The notes beneath the pieces were generated by a model. That model worked only from the letters and a program-made list of their open reading frames with translations, made no database searches and had not been told where the DNA came from. A DNA stretch of 16,213 nt from NCBI GenBank assembly GCA_900319895.1, contig ONQK01000169.1, positions 1 to 16,213 of the forward strand. Direction: 5' to 3'. Numbering within the stretch: position 1 is the stretch's first letter; each line of letters starts with the position of its first letter. Both the position numbers and the translations under genes were made by a program. Source of the DNA: an uncultured Prevotella sp. (GTDB lineage: Bacteria; Bacteroidota; Bacteroidia; Bacteroidales; Bacteroidaceae). Below, in pieces: positions 1-7,605 of this stretch.

Positions 1-39
1 CTTCTTTTCCAATATGTCTGGCATGCACATTTCGTGCAT
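1..39 (-). CDS. 5' end of an unidentified gene, cut by the left edge
   Basis: Reading leftwards from an ATG at 39, an open frame (MHEMCMPDILEKK) runs without a stop to the window edge. In-frame ATGs at 30 and 24 are alternative starts. It is called mainly because a good promoter motif on the same strand (48-55) lies just upstream. With that promoter the start at 39 would be almost leaderless, so 30 or 24 may be the true start. Thirteen residues are too few to name a family. The gene diverges from lptD. Confidence 0.3.
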   Translation of the reverse strand, partial: MHEMCMPDILEKK

Positions 40-47
40 CCTGGAGA

Positions 48-78
48 CAAAGATAGTGTTTTATCTGATGACAAGCAA
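48..78 (-). promoter_or_regulatory. Bacteroidetes-type promoter for the left-edge gene
   Basis: On the minus strand, TATCTTTG (55-48) matches the -7 consensus TAnnTTTG. A TTG lies 20 bases upstream (78-76), where the -33 element is expected. Transcription would start near 42. The match is seen in the sequence; activity is inferred. Confidence 0.5.
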
Positions 79-268
79 GAAAAAACAAGTTTTTTATCAC
101 ACATAAGATGAATTTTTACTTCGTTCAGGCTTCAAGACACAGGCTGATGGGTGTTCTCCTGCATGAGAATGAGCCATAAAATGACCTGAAAACGGAAAAA
201 GTGCATGAATTTTACGAATAAAAAAGTTAAAAAACCGAAAACAAAAGTTCAATTCGTTATTTATTGTG

Positions 269-276
269 TAATTTTG
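269..276 (+). promoter_or_regulatory. -7 promoter element for lptD
   Basis: TAATTTTG fits TAnnTTTG exactly. The expected -33 position holds only a partial match (TTC at 248-250). The -7 box ends 9 bases before the chosen lptD ATG, so the transcript would have almost no leader. Confidence 0.5.
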
Positions 277-285
277 CAAGGTTAT

Positions 286-3204
286 ATGAAAACAAAGTCA
301 ATGATATTTCTGCTTTTGTTTGCCGTCACATTCGTCATGGCAGGCACAGACATGCCATTGCTACGACTACTGGCAAGCGAGCCGCGGCGCCCCCAGCAGG
401 CGGAACATGCAGGATTTGCCGCATTGAGGTGTGGCAACGCTTTGGTGCAGGGTGATGGCATCTTGACTTCAGACACTACAATCGTCCCCCCTACAGCTCC
501 GAGCACCGCACCCCTGATTTCGGCCCTGGAGCGCGAGAATTTGGCGATGGACTCACTAGAACAAGCCATTCGCCGCCACAATGCCGCCATTGACGACTCC
601 ATCAGGCTCGACAGCCTCAACAGGATGCAAAAAAACGGGCTGGAAGCTCCGGTACACTATAGCGCACAAGATTCACTGGTATACGATGCCACGACCAAGA
701 CCGCCTATATGTACGGCCGCTCGAAAGTAAAATACCAGAACATGGACTTGGAGAGCGAGCGGGTGCACATGAACCTCGACAGCAGCCTGGTGCATGCCAC
801 CGGAGTGGCCGACTCGACCCAAAGCGGCGGGCTGCGCGGAAAACCTGTCTTCAAAATGGGCGCCGACTCGTATAGGAGCGACACAATGTCGTTTAATTTC
901 AAGTCAAAACGCGGGTTTATCAACGATGTCTACACGGAACAGCAAGACGGAATCCTCTTCAGCAAACATGCAAAACGCGACTCGGCAGGAGTTCTGTACC
1001 TGCAACACGGACGCTACACAACGTGCGACGAAGAGTGCCCCGACTTTTACATCGCCCTCTCGCGCGCCAAGGTGCGACCGGGCAAGGACGTTGTCTTCGG
1101 GCCTGCCTATCTGGTCGTGGCAGACGTTCCGCTGCCCTTGGCCTTGCCCTTTGGCTTCTTCCCCTTTTCCAAGAAATACAGCAGCGGGCTCATCATGCCT
1201 TCCTATGGAGAGGAAAACGAGCTCGGATTTTACCTTCGGGACGGCGGATATTATTTTGCCATCAGCGACAAATGGGACCTCAAACTATTGGGCGAAATCT
1301 ACACAAAAGGCTCGTGGGGACTGTCTGCGGCGAGCAATTACCACAAACGCTACCGCTTCAACGGCAGCGTCATGGTAAGCTACCAAAACACGAAGACGGG
1401 CGACAAAGGCCTGCCCGACTACATGCAGACCAAAAGTTTCAAGGTGCAGTGGAGCCACCGCCAGGACCCCAAGGCCAACCCATTCAGCAACTTCTCGGCA
1501 AGTGTCAACTTTGCCAGCACGAGCTACGAGCGCAACAACCTCAACAGCATGTATAACCCACAAGCGATGACACAAAGCATCCGCACATCCTCTGTGAGCT
1601 ACAGCACCATGTTCTCCAGCATCGGCATGACACTGAGCAGCACCGCCAACCTCTCCCAGAACATGCGCGACTCGACCATCGCCCTGTCATTGCCCGACCT
1701 CAACATCGCCATCCGGAGGTTCAACCCGTTCAAGCGCCGCCGCGCCGTTGGCAAGGAGCGGTGGTACGAGAAGATCGCGATGTCCTATACCGGACAGTTG
1801 CGCAACGAAATCAATACCAAGGAGAGCCGTTTCCTGAAATCGAACTTGATAAAGGACTGGCGCAACGGCATGCAACACACCATCCCCGTGAATGCCAACT
1901 TCACATTGTTCAAATACATCAACTTCAACCCTTCCTTCACCTTCACCGACCGTATGTACACCAGCAAGGTGATGAAATCCTGGGACGAGGCAAACGGCAA
2001 GGAAGTGCCAGACACCCTGTACGGATTCTACAATGTCTACAACTGGAACGTGGGCGTAAGCGCCTCCACACACATCTACGGCATGTGGATCCCCAGCCGC
2101 AAGATTTTTGGCGAGAAACTTATCGCCGTGCGCCATGTGATGACACCGACCCTATCGCTGAGCTATGCCCCCGACTTCGGGGCACCCAGCTACGGCTACT
2201 GGGGGACTTATCAGCGCACCGATGCCAACGGCAATGTGACACTGGTCGATTATTCGCCCTACCAGAACGGCATGTTCGGCGTTCCGGGGCGCGGGAAGTC
2301 AGGAAACATCACCCTAGCACTGGAAAACAACATCGAGATGAAGGTTCGCTCGGACAAAGACACCACAGGCGTACGGAAAATAAGCATCATCGACAACCTG
2401 GGGCTGAGAATGTCGTATAACGCCGCCGCCAAGGTGCGCCCCCTGAGCGACTTACAGGTCAACCTGCGCTTGAAGTGGTGGAAGAACTACACGTTCAACG
2501 CCAATGCCGTCTTCGCCACTTACGCCTATGAGCTGGACAGCAACGGAAGGCCCTATGTGGGAACGCATACCGAATGGGGATACGGACGCTTCGGGCGCTT
2601 CCTGGGCATGTCGCAGAACTTCTCCTTCACCCTGTCGCCCGAAAAGCTGAAGAAATGGTTTGGCAAGAGCAAAGGCAGTCAGGACAGTGACGGCGAGCAG
2701 GAACGCCACAACGAGGAAGGCATCGACACCAACATCGAGTCGAACATTGACGAAGCCCTGGTCAAGGGACAATATGCCGTCGGAACACGCAACACAGACA
2801 TAGCATCGACCGACGACGACGGCTACATGCTCTTTTCCATGCCCTGGTCGCTCACCATCGGCTATGGCATCACCCTGCGTGAGAACACGGCAGGAAAATT
2901 CAACACCAAGACCATGCGCTACCCGTATAAAATCTCCCAGACGCTCAATGTCAGCGGCAACTTGCGCATCAGCGAGGGATGGGACCTGAGCTTCTCCACG
3001 GGCTACGACTTCGAGAACCGCGACATCTCCATGACAACGGCATCGCTGCGCCGCGACCTGCACTGTTTCAGCATGTCGTGCTCGGTCGTGCTGGCTCCCT
3101 ACACCAGCTACAACTTCACCTTCAGGTGCAACGCCTCGACGCTGACCGATGCCCTGAAATACGACAAGCGCAGCGGATACACCAACTCCGTACAATGGTA
3201 CTAG
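286..3204 (+). CDS. lptD: LPS-assembly outer-membrane protein LptD (Bacteroidetes type)
   Basis: Outer-membrane barrel that inserts lipopolysaccharide into the outer leaflet as the last step of the Lpt pathway. The product is 972 residues. The chosen start gives MKTKS followed by a hydrophobic stretch (FLLLFAVTFVMAG), a good signal peptide. A frame extension back to 205 would swallow the promoter and add an atypical N-terminus. A variable, polar N-terminal region is followed by an OstA-like segment with repeating 'YxxxDSLVYD...TAYMYGRSKVKY' character. Next is a CDEECPDF motif (C247, C251), which resembles a conserved Cys-containing motif of this family as I recall it. The rest is a long run of alternating aromatic/polar beta strands ending in Trp-Tyr, as expected for a barrel. 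A charged Lys/Asp/Glu-rich insert lies near residues 780-825. Assignment rests on recalled family resemblance. gpx begins 49 bp downstream with no obvious promoter between, so read-through is possible. Confidence 0.88.
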   Translation: MKTKSMIFLLLFAVTFVMAGTDMPLLRLLASEPRRPQQAEHAGFAALRCGNALVQGDGILTSDTTIVPPTAPSTAPLISALERENLAMDSLEQAIRRHNAAIDDSIRLDSLNRMQKNGLEAPVHYSAQDSLVYDATTKTAYMYGRSKVKYQNMDLESERVHMNLDSSLVHATGVADSTQSGGLRGKPVFKMGADSYRSDTMSFNFKSKRGFINDVYTEQQDGILFSKHAKRDSAGVLYLQHGRYTTCDEECPDFYIALSRAKVRPGKDVVFGPAYLVVADVPLPLALPFGFFPFSKKYSSGLIMPSYGEENELGFYLRDGGYYFAISDKWDLKLLGEIYTKGSWGLSAASNYHKRYRFNGSVMVSYQNTKTGDKGLPDYMQTKSFKVQWSHRQDPKANPFSNFSASVNFASTSYERNNLNSMYNPQAMTQSIRTSSVSYSTMFSSIGMTLSSTANLSQNMRDSTIALSLPDLNIAIRRFNPFKRRRAVGKERWYEKIAMSYTGQLRNEINTKESRFLKSNLIKDWRNGMQHTIPVNANFTLFKYINFNPSFTFTDRMYTSKVMKSWDEANGKEVPDTLYGFYNVYNWNVGVSASTHIYGMWIPSRKIFGEKLIAVRHVMTPTLSLSYAPDFGAPSYGYWGTYQRTDANGNVTLVDYSPYQNGMFGVPGRGKSGNITLALENNIEMKVRSDKDTTGVRKISIIDNLGLRMSYNAAAKVRPLSDLQVNLRLKWWKNYTFNANAVFATYAYELDSNGRPYVGTHTEWGYGRFGRFLGMSQNFSFTLSPEKLKKWFGKSKGSQDSDGEQERHNEEGIDTNIESNIDEALVKGQYAVGTRNTDIASTDDDGYMLFSMPWSLTIGYGITLRENTAGKFNTKTMRYPYKISQTLNVSGNLRISEGWDLSFSTGYDFENRDISMTTASLRRDLHCFSMSCSVVLAPYTSYNFTFRCNASTLTDALKYDKRSGYTNSVQWY

Positions 3205-3253
3205 AAACGCAGACAAGAACCTGGAACACTATAAACAATAAAAACAAACGAAT

Positions 3254-3802
3254 ATGAAAACAGTCTATGATTTCGCGGTGAAAGACCGCAAAGGGAAAGA
3301 GGTCTCCCTCAAAGAATACGCCAATGAGGTGTTGCTCATCGTCAACACGGCGACCAAGTGCGGGTTCACGCCGCAATACGAGGAACTGGAAGCACTCTAC
3401 GAAAAATACCATGCACGAGGCTTCGAGGTACTCGACTTCCCGTGCAATCAGTTCGGGCAGCAGGCACCGGGCACCGACGCAAGCATACATGAATTCTGCA
3501 AGCTGACCTACGGCACAGAGTTCCCACGCTTCAAGAAAATAAAGGTAAACGGAGAAGATGCAAGCCCGCTGTACCAGTACCTCAAGAAGCACAAAGGCTT
3601 TGCAGGATGGGACATGTCGCACGAACTGGCACCTATCCTGCACGAAATGCTCAACAAACAAGACCCCGACTACCAGAAGAAGCCCGACATCAAGTGGAAC
3701 TTCACCAAGTTCCTCGTCAACAAAAAAGGCGTGGTCGTCGCACGGTTCGAGCCCACGGAGCCCATGGCAAACATCGAGAGACAAATTGAAGAGTTATTGT
3801 GA
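3254..3802 (+). CDS. Glutathione peroxidase family, probably thioredoxin-dependent
   Basis: Thiol peroxidase of 182 residues that reduces hydrogen peroxide and organic hydroperoxides in the cytoplasm. There is no signal peptide. The family's active-site set is present: Cys36 in NTATKCGFTPQY, Gln70 in FPCNQFGQQ, and Trp148-Asn149 in KWNFTKFL. The catalytic residue is a normal cysteine codon, not selenocysteine. Cys82 in IHEFCKLTYG lies where the resolving cysteine of thioredoxin-type glutathione peroxidases sits (yeast Gpx3 uses Cys36/Cys82). I therefore infer that thioredoxin, not glutathione, is the reductant. trxB starts 28 bp downstream on the same strand, which supports this. The gene ends in tandem stops (TGA then TAA). 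I see no clear promoter in the 49 bp upstream. Confidence 0.93.
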   Translation: MKTVYDFAVKDRKGKEVSLKEYANEVLLIVNTATKCGFTPQYEELEALYEKYHARGFEVLDFPCNQFGQQAPGTDASIHEFCKLTYGTEFPRFKKIKVNGEDASPLYQYLKKHKGFAGWDMSHELAPILHEMLNKQDPDYQKKPDIKWNFTKFLVNKKGVVVARFEPTEPMANIERQIEELL

Positions 3803-3830
3803 TAAAAAACATAAAAAAAAGAAGAGAAAT

Positions 3831-4769
3831 ATGAAAAGAGAACAAGTAAAATGCCTGATTATCGGCAGCGGACCTGCAGGATACACCGCCGCCATATACG
3901 CTGCAAGGGCAAACATGCAGCCCGTGGAATACTGCGGCATGCAAGCTGGAGGACAGCTCACCCAGACAACCGAAGTAGAAAACTTCCCAGGCTACCCGCA
4001 AGGCGTGGACGGCAACCAGATGATGATGGACTTCCGCGCACAGGCAGAACGCTTCGGCACAGACATACGCGACGGAGAAATCGTAAAGGCAGACTTCTCG
4101 CAAAAACCCTACGTCCTGACAACCGACAGAGGAGTGGAAATCGAGGCACAGACCGTCATCATCGCAACAGGAGCCAGCGCCAAGTACCTGGGGCTGGAAG
4201 ATGAGAAGAAATACAACGGACAGGGCGTTAGCGCATGCGCAACCTGCGACGGATTCTTCTACCGCAAGAAGACGGTGGCAGTGGTAGGAGGAGGCGATAC
4301 GGCATGCGAAGAAGCCATCTACCTGGCAGGACTATGCCAGAAAGTCTACATGATCGTAAGGAAACCCTTCCTCAGAGCTTCTGAAGTCATGCAGAAGCGC
4401 GTGGAAAACACACCGAACATCGAAATCCTCTATGAGCACAACACACTGGGACTCTACGGAGAAAACGGTGTGGAAGGCGCACACTTGGTCAGACGAAAAG
4501 GAGAGGCGGACGAAGAAAAATACGACCTGCCCATCGACGGATTCTTCCTGGCCATCGGGCACCGCCCCAACAGCCAGGTCTTCAGCCAGTGGCTCGACAC
4601 AGACGAGACGGGATACATCAAGACCATCGACGGCACACCCCGCACCAAAATACCAGGTGTATTCGCCGCAGGCGACGTGGCAGACCCACACTACCGCCAA
4701 GCCATCACCGCAGCGGCAAGCGGATGCAAGGCAGCCATCGAGGCGGACAGATACCTCAGAGAACAATAG
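3831..4769 (+). CDS. trxB: Thioredoxin reductase (NADPH, FAD)
   Basis: Flavoprotein disulfide reductase that passes electrons from NADPH through FAD to thioredoxin. The 312 residues match the usual low-molecular-weight bacterial enzyme. Visible motifs are the FAD-binding GSGPAG at 12-17, the redox-active CATC at 136-139, the NADPH-fold GGGDTA at 153-158 and the C-terminal FAD motif FAAGDV. The 2'-phosphate-binding segment, HRRDxFRA in E. coli, reads VRKPFLRA here. The basic residues are kept but the histidine is not. The open frame extends upstream into gpx, but the ATG at 3831 starts exactly the normal N-terminus (MKREQVKCLIIGSG). The leader is A-rich. Probably cotranscribed with gpx, giving the peroxidase its reducing system; a terminator follows. 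Confidence 0.97.
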   Translation: MKREQVKCLIIGSGPAGYTAAIYAARANMQPVEYCGMQAGGQLTQTTEVENFPGYPQGVDGNQMMMDFRAQAERFGTDIRDGEIVKADFSQKPYVLTTDRGVEIEAQTVIIATGASAKYLGLEDEKKYNGQGVSACATCDGFFYRKKTVAVVGGGDTACEEAIYLAGLCQKVYMIVRKPFLRASEVMQKRVENTPNIEILYEHNTLGLYGENGVEGAHLVRRKGEADEEKYDLPIDGFFLAIGHRPNSQVFSQWLDTDETGYIKTIDGTPRTKIPGVFAAGDVADPHYRQAITAAASGCKAAIEADRYLREQ

Positions 4770-4791
4770 AGAACACCACAAAACAACAGTA

Positions 4792-4825
4792 AGGCCGGAA
4801 TCCGACAAGGAACCCGGCCTCTTTC
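4792..4825 (+). terminator. Terminator after trxB
   Basis: Inverted repeat AGGCCGG (4792-4798) / CCGGCCT (4814-4820). Three more inner pairs follow after a two-base mismatch, and a short pyrimidine run CTTTC comes after the stem. The T-tract is weak, so confidence is moderate. Confidence 0.6.
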
Positions 4826-4967
4826 ATACCCACACACTGAGGATGCAGGCCCATAGTCCATAAGGAGCGGCAATGGCATGAGGAAGCGCCGAAGGGGCAC
4901 CGACGACATGGCGACATTCTGAAACGGCAAAACCGTGTTTTTTCCAAAAACAAAATGGCGGCAATGG

Positions 4968-4998
4968 TTGCCTTTTAGGTTTTTATTTCTTATCTTTG
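4968..4998 (+). promoter_or_regulatory. Promoter of the rubrerythrin gene
   Basis: TATCTTTG (4991-4998) matches TAnnTTTG. TTG (4968-4970) lies 20 bases upstream at the -33 position. A start of transcription near 5004 would give a leader of about 25 bases. The gene thus has its own promoter, separate from gpx-trxB. The remaining 4826-4967 holds no gene that I can support. Confidence 0.7.
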
Positions 4999-5028
4999 CA
5001 AAGATTAAACTATAAAATACGAACTAAG

Positions 5029-5571
5029 ATGAAAGATTTAAAAGGAACAAAAACAGAGAAGAACCTCATGGAAGCATTCGCGGGCGAGTCTATGGCACGC
5101 AACAAGTACACCTATTTCGCCTCAAAGGCCAAGAAGGAAGGCTACGAGCAGATTGCAGCCCTCTTCGAGGAGACTGCCCAGAACGAAAAAGAGCACGCAA
5201 AACTGTGGTTTAAGTTGCTCGAAGGCGGTGGCATCAAATCGACGATGGACAACCTGAAGGCCGCTGCCGAAGGCGAAAACTACGAGTGGACCGACATGTA
5301 CGACCGCATGGCGAAGGAAGCCGACGAAGAGGGTTTCCCCGAAATCGCTGCAAAGATGCGCGGCGTGGCTGCCATCGAGAAGGAGCACGAGGAGCGCTAC
5401 ATGCGCTTGTTGCAGAACATCGAGGAAGGCATCGTCTTCTCACGCGACGGCGAAACCATCTGGAAATGCCGCAACTGCGGGCACATCGTCATCGGCAAGA
5501 AAGCGCCGAAGGTCTGCCCCGTTTGCGACCATCCGCAGGCATTCTTCGAGTTGAAAGCCGAGAATTATTGA
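5029..5571 (+). CDS. rbr: Rubrerythrin
   Basis: Cytoplasmic non-haem diiron peroxidase of anaerobes that reduces hydrogen peroxide to water using electrons relayed through its rubredoxin centre. The 180 residues match the family. The N-terminal ferritin-like four-helix domain supplies Glu20 (FAGESMARNKY), E53-x-x-H56, and a second pair E117-x-x-H120. Glu97, or another acidic residue near it, is the likely peroxide-shifting ligand. The C-terminal rubredoxin domain has two Cys-x-x-Cys knuckles (C147/C150 and C163/C166; CRNCG and CPVCD). The ATG at 5029 is chosen over one 11 codons upstream because the product then starts MKDLKGTKTEKNL, as usual for rubrerythrins. The upstream ATG (4996) lies inside the -7 box. 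The gene ends in tandem stops TGA-TAA. Confidence 0.97.
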   Translation: MKDLKGTKTEKNLMEAFAGESMARNKYTYFASKAKKEGYEQIAALFEETAQNEKEHAKLWFKLLEGGGIKSTMDNLKAAAEGENYEWTDMYDRMAKEADEEGFPEIAAKMRGVAAIEKEHEERYMRLLQNIEEGIVFSRDGETIWKCRNCGHIVIGKKAPKVCPVCDHPQAFFELKAENY

Positions 5572-5652
5572 TAAAGGCAGGCGGAAGGGCTTCACGCTTG
5601 AAGGTCTTCGGACGGAAAACGTGACAGCCCGTGCGCCCCAATGAGACGAAAG

Positions 5653-5688
5653 CAGGGAGCGGTTCAATGAGCCGCTCCCTGTCTTTTG
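5653..5688. terminator. Strong hairpin terminator between convergent rbr and dapA
   Basis: CAGGGAGCGG (5653-5662) pairs perfectly with CCGCTCCCTG (5672-5681), with a short loop and further partial pairing inside. TCTTTTG follows on the plus strand. On the minus strand the arm is followed by a weaker CTTTCG. It probably terminates rbr and may also serve dapA, which ends at 5702. Confidence 0.8.
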
Positions 5689-5701
5689 TGAATGACGAAT
5701 A

Positions 5702-6619
5702 TCATTTTTCTTCCCTGTCTGCAAACGACCCCCAAATCTGCAGTTCCTTCAGAATCTCCGCAATCTTCTGCTGTGTGGTCAGGCGCGTAGGCACCAGTGG
5801 CAGCCGCAACTCGTTCTCGATGAGCCGCAGCTCGTGGAGCAACGCCTTCACGCCCGCCGGGTTGCCGTCGATGAAGAGCAGGCGGTAGAGTTCGGTGAAC
5901 TTGTGGTGTATCTTTCGGGCGGCATTGTAGTCGCCGTCAAACTCCAGACGTATCATCCTTGAGAACTCCTTGGGCAGCGCGTTGCCGATGACGGAGATAA
6001 CCCCCACCGCACCGCAGGCAATCATGGGATAGGTGAGTGCGTCGTCGCCGCTGATGATGTCAAATCCCTCGGGCTTGATCTTTATAATCTCGTCCACCTG
6101 CTCCAAGTCGCCGCTAGCCTCCTTGACGGCCACGATGTTCTCAAAATCGTCGGCCAGCCTCGCCACGGTCTGGGGATGCAGGTTGATGCCCGTGCGCCCG
6201 GGAACGTTGTAGAGCACCACGGGCAATGGGGTGGCCGTGGCAATGGCCTTGAAATGTTGATAGAGCCCCTCCTGTGAGGGCTTGTTGTAGTAAGGGCATA
6301 CGCTCAAGATGCCGTCGATACCGTCCAGGTCGCTGCTCTGAAGCTCCTCGACCACAGCGGAAGTGTTGTTCCCCCCGCACCCCATGAGTATTGGCTTCTC
6401 GCCTTTCACCTGTTCTACAACAACGGACTTGATGCGTTTCTTCTCTTCCGCCGTCAGGCACGGTGTCTCACCCGTGGTACCCAGCAGGCAGAAGAAGTCG
6501 GCACCGTTGGCACTTTGGTAGTCGATAAGCCCCCGGAGCGCATCTTCGTCGATGGTGCCGTCTTTCTTGAAGGGCGTCACGAGCGCGATGCCTAATCCTT
6601 TAAAAATATTTCGTTTCAT
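5702..6619 (-). CDS. dapA: 4-hydroxy-tetrahydrodipicolinate synthase
   Basis: Condenses pyruvate with aspartate-semialdehyde, the first committed step towards diaminopimelate and lysine, and so also supplies peptidoglycan. The 305 residues form a class I aldolase TIM barrel. The active-site set is visible: GTTGE at 47-51 (the Thr pair), Tyr111 in CPYYNKP, Tyr137 in YNVPGRTG with Arg142, and the Schiff-base Lys166 in AVKEASGD. The closest related families (N-acetylneuraminate lyase, KDG aldolase) lack this full set, so dapA is a confident call. The start MKRNIFKGLG follows a promoter on the same strand. It converges with rbr and is separately promoted from truA upstream. Confidence 0.97.
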   Translation of the reverse strand: MKRNIFKGLGIALVTPFKKDGTIDEDALRGLIDYQSANGADFFCLLGTTGETPCLTAEEKKRIKSVVVEQVKGEKPILMGCGGNNTSAVVEELQSSDLDGIDGILSVCPYYNKPSQEGLYQHFKAIATATPLPVVLYNVPGRTGINLHPQTVARLADDFENIVAVKEASGDLEQVDEIIKIKPEGFDIISGDDALTYPMIACGAVGVISVIGNALPKEFSRMIRLEFDGDYNAARKIHHKFTELYRLLFIDGNPAGVKALLHELRLIENELRLPLVPTRLTTQQKIAEILKELQIWGSFADREEK

Positions 6620-6641
6620 AACGGTTATTCTACTTGGGGTA

Positions 6642-6672
6642 CAAAGTTAGCTAAAAGGCGGCACAACGCAAA
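6642..6672 (-). promoter_or_regulatory. Promoter of dapA
   Basis: On the minus strand TAACTTTG (6649-6642) fits TAnnTTTG exactly. TTTG (6672-6669) lies 19 bases upstream as the -33 element. It sits 22 bases before the dapA ATG, so the leader is short. Confidence 0.72.
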
Positions 6673-6750
6673 AGATTTTCTGTGCTTTTTCTCCGCCTTC
6701 AGGCAAGTTTTGCCCTTTGGGTCGCTCGGGCTCAGCCTCTGGACGCCGTC

Positions 6751-7482
6751 TCAATACTCCACTTTCCACAGGAAAAGTGCCTTTGCCGGCATGCTCTCCC
6801 CTGCCTGGGTTCTGGCATGGCTGCCGACGACGTTTTTGAAGCCTTGTAGGTCAAGCCTTCCCCGTCCCACGTCAATGAGCGTCCCCACGATTGCCCGCAC
6901 CATGTTCCTGAGGAACCTGTTGGCAGTGATGGTGAAGCACCACCTCCCCTGACCCTGGCAGCTCCATTCTGCCTGCATGACTTGGCACAACGTGGTTTTC
7001 ACGTCGCTGTTCGACTTGCAGAAGGCCGCGAAGTCTTCCACTTGCAGCAGCCACCTCGCGGCAGTGTTCATGGCATCAAAGTCGAGCGGATAGTGTATCT
7101 CACAGGAATGGGCTCTTCTGAACACGTCTTTCTGGGTATGTATATAATAGTGGTAGGTTCGTCTTTTGGCACTGTACCTGGCGTGCATGTCCGCCCCAAC
7201 CCTCTCGATGCGCTCGATGGCGATGTCATGTGGCAGAAGGCGGTTGAGCTTATAGGTCAGTTGCTGGCAGTCGAGTTCCTCGGCATCGAAATGAGCCACC
7301 ATGTGCCTGGCATGTACGCCCGCGTCGGTGCGCCCCGCGCCGGTGATGTTGACCGTGTGTCTCAGGATGGTGGCCAGGGCGTGCTCGACGACACTTTGCA
7401 CGGAGACGCTCTGGGGCTGTACCTGCCAGCCATGATAAGCCGTTCCGTCGAAACTCAGGTGTATGAAATAACGATGTTGCAT
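6751..7482 (-). CDS. truA: tRNA pseudouridine synthase A
   Basis: Isomerises uridine to pseudouridine at positions 38-40 of the tRNA anticodon arm. The product is 243 residues, normal for the family. The conserved GRTDAGVHA motif carries the catalytic Asp53. The N-terminal strand with FDGTAYHGWQ and the C-terminal FLRNMVRAIVGTLIDVGRG are both typical. The frame is open 18 codons further upstream, but MQHRYFIHLSFDGT at 7482 fits the family start and leaves an A-rich leader. comEC ends 123 bp upstream on the same strand, so truA may be read both from its own promoter and from the operon above. Confidence 0.96.
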   Translation of the reverse strand: MQHRYFIHLSFDGTAYHGWQVQPQSVSVQSVVEHALATILRHTVNITGAGRTDAGVHARHMVAHFDAEELDCQQLTYKLNRLLPHDIAIERIERVGADMHARYSAKRRTYHYYIHTQKDVFRRAHSCEIHYPLDFDAMNTAARWLLQVEDFAAFCKSNSDVKTTLCQVMQAEWSCQGQGRWCFTITANRFLRNMVRAIVGTLIDVGRGRLDLQGFKNVVGSHARTQAGESMPAKALFLWKVEY

Positions 7483-7533
7483 AAAAATGATGTTGTTATT
7501 GTTTCGGGGTGTGCATGGGATTAAAATGCTGGA

Positions 7534-7565
7534 CAAAGTTCATGATTTTTATCGAATTATGCAAA
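7534..7565 (-). promoter_or_regulatory. Possible truA promoter
   Basis: On the minus strand GAACTTTG (7541-7534) matches TAnnTTTG except for the first T. An exact TTTG -33 element (7565-7562) lies 20 bases upstream. It sits in the 123-bp gap between comEC and truA, with a leader of about 45 bases. Confidence 0.4.
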
Positions 7566-7605
7566 CCCATGCCTAAAAATCTTGTGATTTACACGCTCGG
7601 AGGCT

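Noticed and set aside
80..95. A6-C / G-T6 inverted repeat left of lptD
   Set aside because: An AT-only style stem with a two-base loop in a low-complexity tract; too weak to call a terminator.
97..279. 60-codon minus-strand frame in the lptD upstream region
   Set aside because: AT-rich sequence with no family resemblance, antisense to the promoter region and without a promoter of its own.
205..285. N-terminal extension of LptD from an earlier in-frame ATG
   Set aside because: It would place the promoter box inside the gene and put a Lys-rich, unusual stretch ahead of a clear signal peptide that starts at 286.
2452..3216. 254-codon minus-strand frame antisense to lptD
   Set aside because: A shadow frame from the GC-biased third positions of lptD; its composition (Val/Gly/Ala-rich, no motif) is typical of antisense reading.
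3558..3830. Extension of the trxB frame upstream into gpx
   Set aside because: The added residues are Ser/Thr/Lys-rich out-of-frame gpx sequence; trxB has its normal N-terminus at 3831.
7570..7585. Terminator after comEC
   Set aside because: Only a 5-bp AT-rich stem (AAATC/GATTT) with two or three T residues; not convincing.
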